From Clostridium_F caseinilyticum (lineage in GTDB: Bacteria; Bacillota; Clostridia; Clostridiales; Clostridiaceae): DNA of 64,000 bases. Positions 18,331 to 26,650 of this stretch are shown here, one piece after another. The position numbers were made by a program, and so were the translations under genes. Location: the NCBI RefSeq assembly GCF_046127645.1, contig NZ_CP175919.1. One strand, 5' to 3'. A model generated the notes under the pieces. That model had not been told where the DNA came from, did not search any database, and was given only the letters and a program-made list of their open reading frames with translations. Numbering within the stretch: position 1 is the first letter of the stretch; every line of letters starts with the position of its first letter.

Positions 18331-18366
18331 TACCATATTGTTTAATATTTGTCAATAAAAATGGTA
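18331..18366 (-). promoter_or_regulatory. candidate promoter and palindromic operator of fldH
   Basis: On the minus strand TTGACA (18350-18355) lies inside an inverted repeat whose arms are TACCAT (18331-18336) and ATGGTA (18361-18366). The matching -10, 17 bp on (TAGGCT), is weak. A weak -10 with a palindrome around the -35 suggests a regulated promoter; the regulator is unknown. The rest of 18280-18819 is AT-rich and holds only this and the terminator at 18759-18784. Confidence 0.4.
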
Positions 18367-18758
18367 TATTACATTATTTTAGTATATATTTGAAATAAGA
18401 AAAATATTTTGTCTTACACTTTTTATCAATAAATTAACAATAATTAATATTATCTCTTTTTATTACCACTTATTATTTTATACATAATTTCAAGCATAAT
18501 TAGAGACTTTTATTTAATGTAACATTAATATTTTTTAATATATTTCAAACTTTCCCCATTTTATTGTTATATTTCTACTTTTCTAATCATTTAAAAAAAT
18601 TATACATAATTAATAATCTTGTTAAATTATTGTTAATATTATATAAATTATTGATATACCTTTTTCATATGAAGTTTTTTATAAAGTAAACATTTAATAA
18701 CTAAATAGTTAATATCAACATACAATGTAGATAAGTAACTTTAAATAAAAAATATATG

Positions 18759-18784
18759 AAACCCCATAAAAATGTATGGGGTTT
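18759..18784. terminator. terminator downstream of the transporter gene
   Basis: A perfect 10-bp GC-containing stem (AAACCCCATA / TATGGGGTTT) with a 6-nt loop and A/T tails both sides, about 35 bp after the transporter stop codon at 18820. Confidence 0.75.
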
Positions 18785-18819
18785 TTAAAAAGTTTAACGT
18801 AGTTTATAAACTTTACTTT

Positions 18820-19983
18820 TCACATTTTAAATTTACCATTACATTCATTTTTATATTGAGTTCTTGTTTTTTTAAATCCAACTAATATTACTGGTATAAC
18901 CACTATAAATATGCAAGCATATCCTAGATATTTATAACCTTTACTTACAATAGCATCTAATCCTAAAGCAGATACTACCACACACAATATCATTAGAATT
19001 GATGTTATAACAAAATCTCTTTTTATTCCTGGTTTCATAGGAAGTTTTTCTCCATATCTTGCAACTACAGCAAATGAAAAAGAAACATTTGTACTCATAA
19101 CTGCAAGTAATACCATTACCACATATGAAAATAATAATGCAGAAGAACCAACCTTATCTGCTACAAAATAATTTGGTAAAGTTTTCTTTATTGATTCTGG
19201 GTATGAAAATAATAAAAATACTATTCCTAAAATAAGTAATGAATTTAATATTGTACCTAAAATTGCTGCTTTTCTAGATTTTTTCTTACTTTCTATACCT
19301 TCACTAACTGATACAGCGTTTGCAATATTTCCGGCTGATTGAAACCCAGTATATACAATAGCCATAATTATAGCCTTCATTGGTGAAACATCACTAAAAG
19401 ATTTAGCTTTCCAGTTACCAGCAAAATCTCCCTGTGAAGAAAGTAGACCAAGTACTACCATGGCTATTAGACAAAGTATAATAAATACTGTCATAACAGT
19501 TGATGCTGAGCGTACCAAATTGGCACCATACATTGATAAAAGTATGGTGACTACTACTAGTATTATGCTTCCTATGACTATAGAAAGACCTGTATACTCA
19601 TTCAAAACTGCTGCCCCTGTAGCTATGCATCCTCCTACAACCATAAGAACAGTTGCCATAAATGTAATTTCAAAGAATGTAGAAAACACCTTTTCATATG
19701 GATGAAATAAATTATCAGTTAATTCTCTAAAATTTTTTGCTTTAGTTAAACGAGCATATTCTACAGAATAATAAATACAAAGCCCCATTAACAACATTGC
19801 AATAACTGGAGTTATAAATGCCCATTTTCCAAATTCACTATAAAAAACAGCTGTCTGCTTTCCTGAAGCTACTCCCGGACCACAATGTGCTCCAAACCAT
19901 ACACTGGCAATTCCTAAATATATAGGAATACCTGATTTTTTCTGTTTCACTTCATCTGTCATACTTTTTTTACCTGTGGACAT
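18820..19983 (-). CDS. YkvI-like APC-superfamily membrane transporter
   Basis: A 387-residue inner-membrane protein with about ten hydrophobic helices. The first helix has SVWFGAHCGPGVASGKQTAVFY, the unwound glycine-rich helix typical of amino-acid transporters of the APC superfamily and like that of YkvI-type proteins. Later segments include AIVYTGFQSAGNIANAVSVSEGI. Its position between fldH and etfA suggests uptake of an aromatic amino acid or exchange with the arylpropionate product; this is inference from context. It has its own upstream region (19984-20195, holding the etfA terminator) and so is probably a separate transcript. No signal peptide is needed or seen. Confidence 0.78.
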   Translation of the reverse strand: MSTGKKSMTDEVKQKKSGIPIYLGIASVWFGAHCGPGVASGKQTAVFYSEFGKWAFITPVIAMLLMGLCIYYSVEYARLTKAKNFRELTDNLFHPYEKVFSTFFEITFMATVLMVVGGCIATGAAVLNEYTGLSIVIGSIILVVVTILLSMYGANLVRSASTVMTVFIILCLIAMVVLGLLSSQGDFAGNWKAKSFSDVSPMKAIIMAIVYTGFQSAGNIANAVSVSEGIESKKKSRKAAILGTILNSLLILGIVFLLFSYPESIKKTLPNYFVADKVGSSALLFSYVVMVLLAVMSTNVSFSFAVVARYGEKLPMKPGIKRDFVITSILMILCVVVSALGLDAIVSKGYKYLGYACIFIVVIPVILVGFKKTRTQYKNECNGKFKM

Positions 19984-20144
19984 ATTATCTTCTCCTTTCA
20001 GATTAATATTTTTAATTATTGTATAATAGCATATTTAAAATACATTATTATTAATTCATAACACTGAAATTAATAATCTTAAAATTATACTAAAATAATA
20101 AACACTGTTTGTTATTTTTTTAACTATTATTTTTTAAAAATCAT

Positions 20145-20184
20145 ACAAGAAACAAAAGGAGAAGAATCTCATTTTGTTTCTTGT
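20145..20184 (-). terminator. terminator of the fld-acdA-etf operon
   Basis: A perfect 13-bp outer stem (ACAAGAAACAAAA / TTTTGTTTCTTGT) with a short inner extension, followed on the minus strand by ATGATTTTTAAAAAA, starting 11 bp after the etfA stop codon. Confidence 0.85.
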
Positions 20185-20195
20185 AATCAAATTAT

Positions 20196-21392
20196 TTAAG
20201 CTTCTTGTTTAATTTTTTTCACTTCTTCTATCAATATTGGAACTATTTCATATAAGTCTCCAACAATTCCGTAGTCAGCTATTTCAAATATAGGTGCATT
20301 TTCATCTTTATTTATAGCAATTATTATATCGGAATTTGACATACCAGCAACGTGTTGGATAGCTCCTGATATACCACATGCAATATAAATGACAGGTTTT
20401 ACAGTAGTTCCAGTTTGTCCAACTTGATGTGAATGTTCTATCCATCCTATATCAACTGCCGCACGGCTACTACCAACTACTCCACCTAATAGGCCAGCTA
20501 ACTCTTCTAATAATTTAAATCCATCTGGACTTCCAAGTCCTTTACCACCAGATACAATAAAGTCTGCATCAACTAAAGAAACTTGTTTTTTAGAAGATTT
20601 AATTATTTCTAAAACTTTAGTTCTAATTTCATCTTCGCTCAATGTTACTTTTATATCTATAATTTCACCTTTATTATTTTCATCATGTTTTGCTTTTTCC
20701 ATAACACCAGGTCTTACTGTAGACATTTGTGGTCTATGGTTTTTACATACTATAGTTGCCATTAAATTTCCGCCAAAGGCAGGTCTAGTTTGTTTTACGT
20801 TTTTATGTTCAGGGTCTATTTCTAATTTTGTACAGTCAGCTGTAAGTCCAGTATCAACCCTTGCTGCAATTCTAGGAGCTAAGTCTCTTCCAATGTGAGT
20901 TGCACCAAATAAAACTGATTCTGGCTTATATTGATCTATAGCATTTGAAATTACGGTAGTATAAGCATCTGTTGTATAATTTTCTAATTTTTTATCATCT
21001 GCTACATATACTTTATCTGCTCCATATTTTATTAGCTCATCTGCTAATCCACTAACATTATCTCCTAATAAAATTGCAGATAAATCTGTTCCTATTTCAT
21101 TAGCTAATTTTTTACCTTCTCCTAATAATTCTATTACTACAGGAGTAAGTTCTCCTTGTCTTTGTTCAGCATATACCCATACACCTTTATATTGACTAAT
21201 ATCTTTTTTTACAACTTTCTTCTCTTCTTTTTCTATTGCATCAAATGGGCAAGCTTCTACGCAGGCTCCACATATTGTACATTTTTCATTTACTTCTGCT
21301 AATCCGTTAATTACATGAATAGCATCAAATGGGCATTGCTTTTCACATATACCACAAGCTTTACATTTTTCTTTAATAATTTTGATAGCCAT
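20196..21392 (-). CDS. etfA: electron transfer flavoprotein alpha subunit with ferredoxin domain
   Basis: FAD-binding large subunit of the electron-transfer flavoprotein that passes electrons to AcdA. Its 398 residues exceed the common ~320 because residues 1-55 form an added 2[4Fe-4S] ferredoxin domain with cysteines 10, 13, 16, 20 and 38, 41, 44, 48. The usual EtfA domains follow, ending with the FAD signature (SGGKGLGSPDGFKLLEELAGLLGGVVGSSRAAVDIGW, HSHQVGQTGTTVKP, GISGAIQHVAGM). Ferredoxin-fused EtfA is known from the bifurcating caffeyl-CoA reductase complex, so this AcdA-EtfBA may couple enoyl-CoA reduction to ferredoxin. That is inference. It lies 17 bp after etfB and ends the operon before a strong terminator. 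Confidence 0.95.
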   Translation of the reverse strand: MAIKIIKEKCKACGICEKQCPFDAIHVINGLAEVNEKCTICGACVEACPFDAIEKEEKKVVKKDISQYKGVWVYAEQRQGELTPVVIELLGEGKKLANEIGTDLSAILLGDNVSGLADELIKYGADKVYVADDKKLENYTTDAYTTVISNAIDQYKPESVLFGATHIGRDLAPRIAARVDTGLTADCTKLEIDPEHKNVKQTRPAFGGNLMATIVCKNHRPQMSTVRPGVMEKAKHDENNKGEIIDIKVTLSEDEIRTKVLEIIKSSKKQVSLVDADFIVSGGKGLGSPDGFKLLEELAGLLGGVVGSSRAAVDIGWIEHSHQVGQTGTTVKPVIYIACGISGAIQHVAGMSNSDIIIAINKDENAPIFEIADYGIVGDLYEIVPILIEEVKKIKQEA

Positions 21393-21409
21393 AATAAACC
21401 TCCCAAAAC

Positions 21410-22204
21410 TTAAATATAGTGTTTAGATTGAAGTGCTGATACTAATTTTTCTACCTTTTCTTTAGCTGTTCCTTCTAATATAACACCTTGTGATTTTTTG
21501 TCTGGCGCGAAGGATCTAAATACTGAAGTTGGAGAAGCATTTAAACCTACTTCATCTGGAGTAACATCTAAATCTTTAATTGTAAATATCTTAATATCTT
21601 TCTTATATGCATCTACTATACCTCCAACTGTCATATAGCGAGGTTTGTTTAATTCACTAATAGCAGTAATTAATGCTGGCATAGATTTAACTTGTAATCT
21701 CTCATAACCATCTTCTAATTGTCTATCTACAATAATTGTTTTATCTTCCTTATTGTACTCAAAACCCATAGCATAAGTTACTTGTGGTATATCAAGTCTC
21801 TCTGCTATTTGTGGTCCAACTTGAGCTGTATCTCCATCTATAGCTTGTCTACCAGCAAATATTAAATCATAATCACCAACTTTTCTTAAAGCTGAAGCTA
21901 AAGCATTAGATGTTGCCCAAGTATCTGCTCCAGCAAAAGCTCTATCTGTTACCAATATAGCTTCATCAGCCCCCATTGCTAAACATTCTCTTAACATATA
22001 TGAAGAAGATGGTATACCCATAGTAATCACAGTAACCTTTACATCTTCGTGTTTATCTTTTAATTTTAAAGCTTCTTCTAGTGCATTAGCGTCATCTGGA
22101 TTTAATATAGCAGGTACACCTTCACGAATAAGAGTTCCTTTTACAGGATCGATCTTTACTTCATTAGTATCTGGTACTTGTTTTACACATACAACTATCT
22201 TCAC
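21410..22204 (-). CDS. etfB: electron transfer flavoprotein beta subunit
   Basis: Small subunit of the EtfAB heterodimer, binding AMP or a second FAD. The 264-residue protein begins with the canonical MKIVVCVKQVPDTNEVKID. It contains the beta-signature VKSMPALITAISELNKPRYMTVGGIVDAYKKDI and the nucleotide-loop ILVTDRAFAGADTWATSNALA with GRQAIDGDTAQVGPQIAE. A GTG start at 22204 is chosen. It matches the family N-terminus and has AAGGAG eight bases before it, whereas an in-frame GTG three codons earlier abuts that same ribosome site. It begins 12 bp after acdA's stop codon in the acdA-etfB-etfA unit. Confidence 0.95.
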   Translation of the reverse strand: MKIVVCVKQVPDTNEVKIDPVKGTLIREGVPAILNPDDANALEEALKLKDKHEDVKVTVITMGIPSSSYMLRECLAMGADEAILVTDRAFAGADTWATSNALASALRKVGDYDLIFAGRQAIDGDTAQVGPQIAERLDIPQVTYAMGFEYNKEDKTIIVDRQLEDGYERLQVKSMPALITAISELNKPRYMTVGGIVDAYKKDIKIFTIKDLDVTPDEVGLNASPTSVFRSFAPDKKSQGVILEGTAKEKVEKLVSALQSKHYI

Positions 22205-22216
22205 TTTCTCCACTCC

Positions 22217-23350
22217 TTACTTTAAAAGATTTGATGCGATTACCATTTGTTGAACTTCAGAAGTTCCTTCATATATAGCAATTACTCTAACATCTCTATA
22301 TAATCTTTCTATTTTATAATCTTTTATGTATCCATAACCACCATGGATTTGTAGTGCATCATTTACGATTTCTATAGCAGATTCAGCAGCAAAATATTTT
22401 GCCATAGAAGCTTCTTTATCTGCCTTTTCTCCACAATCCATTTTATACGCAGCATTATACACTAATAATTTTGCCGCATTTAATTTTGTTTCCATATTAG
22501 CCAATTTAAATTGAATAGCTTGGAATTTTGCTATAGGTCTATTAAATTGCTTTCTTTGTTTTGCATATTTAACAGCTTCATCTACAGCAGCTTGTGCTAT
22601 TCCTAAAGCTTGAGAAGCAACTCCTATACGACCAACACTTAAAGTCTTCATTGCTGTTATAAATCCTTTATTTAATTCTCCAAGTATATCAGATTTATGA
22701 ACCTTTACATTCTCTAAAATAATATCACTAGTAGGGCAACCAATCATACCCATCTTGTCTTCAGGTTTACCAAAAGACACACCTTCTTGTTTGCTATCTA
22801 CTATAAATGTGGTAATTCCCTTTGTTCCTTTGCTCATATCTGTTTTTGCAAATACTATGATATTGTCAGATATTGGAGCTCCTGTAATAAAAGTTTTTCT
22901 TCCATTTAATATATAATAGTCTCCTTCTTGTCTAGCAGTTGTTGCAAGTGCTCCAGCGTCTGAGCCTGCACCTGGTTCTGTTAAAGCAAAAGCTAATGTC
23001 TTTTCTCCTTTAATCATTGGCTTTAAATATTTTTCCTTTTGCTCATCTGTACCAACTAATAAAAATGGTGTTCCAAGCAATGAGTTAGGTGATGACAAGT
23101 ATATACCAGCTACACCAGATGCTCTTGATATTTCTTCCATTATAGTTACATAAGCTCTATTATCTGCTCCTGCTCCACCATATTCTTTAGGCATTTTTAT
23201 TCCAAAGAAACCATTTTGGGCCATTTTTTTCACAATTTCTTTAGGGAACTCAGCGGTTTTATCTACTTCATCTGCAATAGGCTCTATTTCCTGCTCTGCA
23301 AAATCTCTTGCTAATTTTCTAATAAGTTCATGTTGTTCTGTGAAAAACAT
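22217..23350 (-). CDS. acdA: acyl-CoA dehydrogenase (aryl-enoyl-CoA reductase)
   Basis: FAD enzyme that, with EtfAB, reduces cinnamoyl-/indoleacryloyl-CoA to the arylpropionyl-CoA in this pathway, running opposite to beta-oxidation. The 377-residue protein has the helical N-domain, the LAFALTEPGAGSDAGAL and ITGAPISDNIIVFAKTD FAD/substrate motifs, and QIHGGYGYIKDYKIERLYRDVRV. The general-base glutamate is E361 in IYEGTSEVQQ. It follows fldC after about 150 bp that hold a perfect inverted repeat (23392-23463), so its expression may be tuned separately. The ATG follows AGGAGGGATATA. The assignment to aromatic substrates is by cluster context. Confidence 0.95.
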   Translation of the reverse strand: MFFTEQHELIRKLARDFAEQEIEPIADEVDKTAEFPKEIVKKMAQNGFFGIKMPKEYGGAGADNRAYVTIMEEISRASGVAGIYLSSPNSLLGTPFLLVGTDEQKEKYLKPMIKGEKTLAFALTEPGAGSDAGALATTARQEGDYYILNGRKTFITGAPISDNIIVFAKTDMSKGTKGITTFIVDSKQEGVSFGKPEDKMGMIGCPTSDIILENVKVHKSDILGELNKGFITAMKTLSVGRIGVASQALGIAQAAVDEAVKYAKQRKQFNRPIAKFQAIQFKLANMETKLNAAKLLVYNAAYKMDCGEKADKEASMAKYFAAESAIEIVNDALQIHGGYGYIKDYKIERLYRDVRVIAIYEGTSEVQQMVIASNLLK

Positions 23351-23391
23351 TATATCCCTCCTAATATATTAATGAATTTGTTAATTTATAT

Positions 23392-23463
23392 AAACATTGA
23401 TTTCCTTTCAGCAATAATTTTAATAAATATTATTTTATATAAAGAGAAAAGAAATCAATGTTT
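23392..23463 (-). repeat. 13-bp perfect inverted repeat between fldC and acdA
   Basis: Arms AAACATTGATTTC (23392-23404) and GAAATCAATGTTT (23451-23463) enclose 46 nt that contain a further AATAAT/ATTATT pairing. There is no T-tract, so it does not look like a terminator. It could be an mRNA processing or stabilising hairpin, or a looped operator, between the dehydratase and reductase halves of the operon. Confidence 0.7.
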
Positions 23464-23501
23464 GAATTAATAAAGTTTACAGTATCTATTGAAAACTTTT
23501 A

Positions 23502-24626
23502 TTAAAGTGTTTCTGAAAAAGCCTGAATTGCAGTTCTAGCTTGTTCATAATTTTTCATTTGCATATCAGTTTCTATTAATACATGCGGAATACCAGCTTC
23601 TTCAAAATCCTTTTTCATTTGTGGATAATCATATTCCTCTGGGTCACAAAATTTTGTCATGACAAATATAATCCCATCTGCTTTTCTCTCTTTAGCCATA
23701 TCTACTATATATTTACCCCTTTTCTTTTCAGGGTCATATAAAGTACTACATTCTTTATTAGCAAATTGCTCAGCTAATCTATCCATTGGTGTATTTGCAT
23801 CAGGAGTTAATGTTCTATATTGTCTAGATTCATGTGCTATATCATCACCAACTATAGCTATATTATTTTCTTCTAAAATTTTAAGTAAATCTTCTGAATC
23901 TGCAATTATACCTGTAGTTATAACTCTTTTTCCATTGAATTGATCTGGTGCTAACATTTTAATTTCACTGATTAACTCTTTAACTTTTTCAGTATGTTGT
24001 TTTTTATCCATAATGTAAGCTGATTTCATAACATAATTACGTTTAATTGGAGTTATTTCAGATGGATACTGTGATGCTAGCATAGTAAATTCATTCATTA
24101 TTTTTCTATGTTCATCGTGTATTTCTATAGCTTTATCTAAAGCTTCATCTGTTATCTTATTTCCTGAAATTTTTTCTAATTGTTGAATAACCATCTTATA
24201 TTGACTTTTTAAAAATTCTTTTCCAGCATCCATTTTTCTGTTTTGAGGAATCGTTACTGGTATAAATTCTATATCCTTAACTGCTAATTTAAAGTTTTGA
24301 CCCATACATTTTAATGAATCGCAGTAGTTTCCAATCATCATACCTGATAATATGTCATACTCTCCATTTAATGCAGCTTCTAATGTTGTTTGTAATATTG
24401 AACATATAAATGCTGGGAAATATGTTTTAGCTTCTGAAATCTCTGTATCAGTTCCCCACACACCCACTGGTATCATTCCTGCTGCTGATACAAGTTCTTC
24501 AGGAACATACAGCGGCATACATCCTATAGCTTTTTGCCCTGTTTCTTCCATATGCTTCACTATAGTTTTTTTAGGATTTTGTAACATATCCTTAAATTCA
24601 TTAAACATTTTATCTGAATTTGACAT
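23502..24626 (-). CDS. fldC: (R)-aryllactoyl-CoA dehydratase, beta subunit
   Basis: One of the two iron-sulfur subunits of phenyllactoyl-CoA dehydratase, which removes water from (R)-phenyllactoyl-CoA through a ketyl-radical mechanism. The 374-residue protein belongs to the 2-hydroxyacyl-CoA dehydratase (HgdB/FldC) family. It has KKTIVKHMEETGQKAIGCMPLYVPEELVSAAGMIPVGVWG at the front, the IGNYCDSLKCMGQNF cysteine region near residue 105, and VMTKFCDPEEYDYP near residue 325. The ATG at 24626 is chosen because AAGGAGG precedes it. It begins one base after fldB's stop codon, which shows tight coupling to fldB. An upstream in-frame start at 24650 would overlap fldB. Confidence 0.94.
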   Translation of the reverse strand: MSNSDKMFNEFKDMLQNPKKTIVKHMEETGQKAIGCMPLYVPEELVSAAGMIPVGVWGTDTEISEAKTYFPAFICSILQTTLEAALNGEYDILSGMMIGNYCDSLKCMGQNFKLAVKDIEFIPVTIPQNRKMDAGKEFLKSQYKMVIQQLEKISGNKITDEALDKAIEIHDEHRKIMNEFTMLASQYPSEITPIKRNYVMKSAYIMDKKQHTEKVKELISEIKMLAPDQFNGKRVITTGIIADSEDLLKILEENNIAIVGDDIAHESRQYRTLTPDANTPMDRLAEQFANKECSTLYDPEKKRGKYIVDMAKERKADGIIFVMTKFCDPEEYDYPQMKKDFEEAGIPHVLIETDMQMKNYEQARTAIQAFSETL

Positions 24627-24627
24627 A

Positions 24628-25851
24628 TTATTCAACCTCCTTCTTAGCAACCATTACTTCATTAAGTCCTTGAATTCTTGTATCATATTGAGCTTCTGAA
24701 AAGTTTCTTGGATCTGCTTGGTCACCATCAAATGTTACTAAAGGAATTCCTGTTTCTTCCTCCAATCTTCTTCCCATTTCATATATAAATCCGCTCCATA
24801 ATTTACAGCTTCTATTTATATGAATAACTCCACCTTCTGTATTAGTGCTCTTAACAGCATTTACTCTCATTTTTAATGCATTTTCAAAACTAATTGAATT
24901 AGGAACTTTATTATAAGCCGCCATTAACTCATCAGTGTTTTCATATATAACACCAAATGCTTCAGCATATACAGTTGCTGTTACATTCATTCCATATTGG
25001 CTAAGTGTAGTTAATTTATGTCTTAAATATGGCCAACAAGCAATTCCTTCAAATAGTATACGCTGTTTCTCTTCTCCTCTATAAGTTGATTTTCCTACCT
25101 TTACATTTTCCTCATATTCATCTGCTAACATCTTAAATGCATCCGCAGCTTCTTGAGTACCTCTAGCACAGACTGCTACAGCCATATGATTAAACAAATC
25201 AAATCCACTAAATGGTGAAGGTTTATATTTTGCATAGGATGCTGCTCTTAACCATTGTTTTGCACTTTCTTGGGATATTTTCATAACTTCTTCAAATTTA
25301 TTTTTATCCCATTTTTTGCCTGTTATTTCTTCCAATTGTTTTATTGCATTATCAAATTGAGCTCTAATATATTTAATTCTGTCTTTTGAAACAGTGTTTT
25401 CTGTATTGTATGGTATATCTATAAGAATCATTGGTATATCTAAAGTTTTTGCTATATGTTCATACCATTTAATCATTTGGTTACAAATGTTATTACAGCA
25501 AAGTACAAAATCAGGCATAGGTATTGGTTGATCTTCACTATGTCCAATATCCATAATTGCTAAATTTACTCTCGCATAAGCACATACATCATTAGAAAAA
25601 CCCATAGCTTCAGCATGTTCACACATATTTTGTCCGTTTCCTCTAGCCGCTACAGCTGCCGCATGATTTTCTGGATAAACAACTTTAACACCTAATGTTG
25701 TAGCTATTTCTTGTGGAAAGTTGGATGCACACCAACCAACTTTTTCCCCTCTTTCTTTTGCTTCGAGAGCTTCTTTGTAATGCTTTGCAGTAATCTCTCT
25801 AAGATAATGCTTTGCCTTCTTTTCTTTTACTTCTTTATTTCTATCACTCAT
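24628..25851 (-). CDS. fldB: (R)-aryllactoyl-CoA dehydratase, alpha subunit
   Basis: Partner of FldC in the oxygen-sensitive dehydratase. The 407-residue protein is of the same family and slightly longer. After a charged N-terminal helix comes VGWCASNFPQEIATTLGVKVVYPENHAA, a substrate/cluster region. LCCNNICNQMIKWYEHIA (near residue 130) and the late NRSCKLWSGFIYEMGRRLEEE contribute cysteines for a [4Fe-4S] cluster. The ATG at 25851 with GGAGC upstream is chosen because it leaves a 4-bp gap from fldI, whereas an earlier in-frame start at 25914 would run 59 bp into fldI. Part of the fldA-I-B-C order typical of C. sporogenes. Confidence 0.94.
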   Translation of the reverse strand: MSDRNKEVKEKKAKHYLREITAKHYKEALEAKERGEKVGWCASNFPQEIATTLGVKVVYPENHAAAVAARGNGQNMCEHAEAMGFSNDVCAYARVNLAIMDIGHSEDQPIPMPDFVLCCNNICNQMIKWYEHIAKTLDIPMILIDIPYNTENTVSKDRIKYIRAQFDNAIKQLEEITGKKWDKNKFEEVMKISQESAKQWLRAASYAKYKPSPFSGFDLFNHMAVAVCARGTQEAADAFKMLADEYEENVKVGKSTYRGEEKQRILFEGIACWPYLRHKLTTLSQYGMNVTATVYAEAFGVIYENTDELMAAYNKVPNSISFENALKMRVNAVKSTNTEGGVIHINRSCKLWSGFIYEMGRRLEEETGIPLVTFDGDQADPRNFSEAQYDTRIQGLNEVMVAKKEVE

Positions 25852-25855
25852 GTTC

Positions 25856-26650
25856 TTAGCTCCTTTCTTTTTGAAAACTTTCATAAGCGTATAGACTTGC
25901 CCCCAATGCTCCATTTAATTGGGAATTTTCAGATATATAAATGTCTTTTTTAAGTTCTGCTTCCATTGCTTTTACTACACCTATATTCTTAGCTACTCCT
26001 CCACTCATAACTACTAATTCTTCTATACCACTTCGCTTTGCAAGACTAGCTACTCTTGAAGCTACAGATTTACAAATTCCTGCTATTAAATCTTCAGTTT
26101 TAACTCCTCTTGAAAGCTGAGAAATCACTTCTGATTCTGCAAATACTGTGCAAGTAGAACTAATAGTACATGGGTTCTTACTTTCTAATGCTTTTTTTCC
26201 TAATTCATGAACTGGAACTTCTATTACTCTAGACATTACATCTAAAAATCTACCCGTTCCTGCAGCACATTTATCATTCATTATAAAATTTAAAAGTCTT
26301 CCATTATCTGCTAATTTTAATACTTTAATATCCTGCCCTCCTATATCAATAACTGTTCTAGCTCTATTGTTATCAAAATAGACACCTTTTGCATGGCAGC
26401 TCAATTCAGAAATTTGTTTGTTAGCAAATTCGAAACTATTTCTTCCATATCCAGTAGATACAACATAATCTAAATCTTCAATAGATAATTTTGCTTCTTT
26501 TAATACAGAATCTATAGCCCTTTTGGGGCCGCTTGTTCCAGCCCCTACATCTATTACTGCTTGACTTACAATTTCATTTCCATTTTTTAACACTACCGTC
26601 TTTGACGCAGTTGACCCTATATCTACACCCATAGTATAAATATCTGTCAT
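25856..26650 (-). CDS. fldI: dehydratase activator ATPase
   Basis: ATP-dependent one-electron donor that activates FldBC (component A, archerase type, like HgdC/BadF). The 264-residue protein has the ASKHA nucleotide fold: the DIGSTASKTVVL phosphate motif at residues 10-21, IDIGGQDIKVL at 101-111 and VMSGGVAKNIG near the end. Cysteines 128 (NDKCAAGTGRF) and 167 (SSTCTVFAESEV) match the pair that holds the single [4Fe-4S] cluster between two monomers. Its ATG shares a base with the fldA stop codon (TAATG), showing translational coupling. Confidence 0.95.
   Translation of the reverse strand: MTDIYTMGVDIGSTASKTVVLKNGNEIVSQAVIDVGAGTSGPKRAIDSVLKEAKLSIEDLDYVVSTGYGRNSFEFANKQISELSCHAKGVYFDNNRARTVIDIGGQDIKVLKLADNGRLLNFIMNDKCAAGTGRFLDVMSRVIEVPVHELGKKALESKNPCTISSTCTVFAESEVISQLSRGVKTEDLIAGICKSVASRVASLAKRSGIEELVVMSGGVAKNIGVVKAMEAELKKDIYISENSQLNGALGASLYAYESFQKERS

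Noticed and set aside
18601..18640. Possible Rex site (TTGTTAAATTATTGTTAAT) upstream of fldH
   Set aside because: The two halves are in direct, not inverted, orientation, so it does not match the Rex palindrome.
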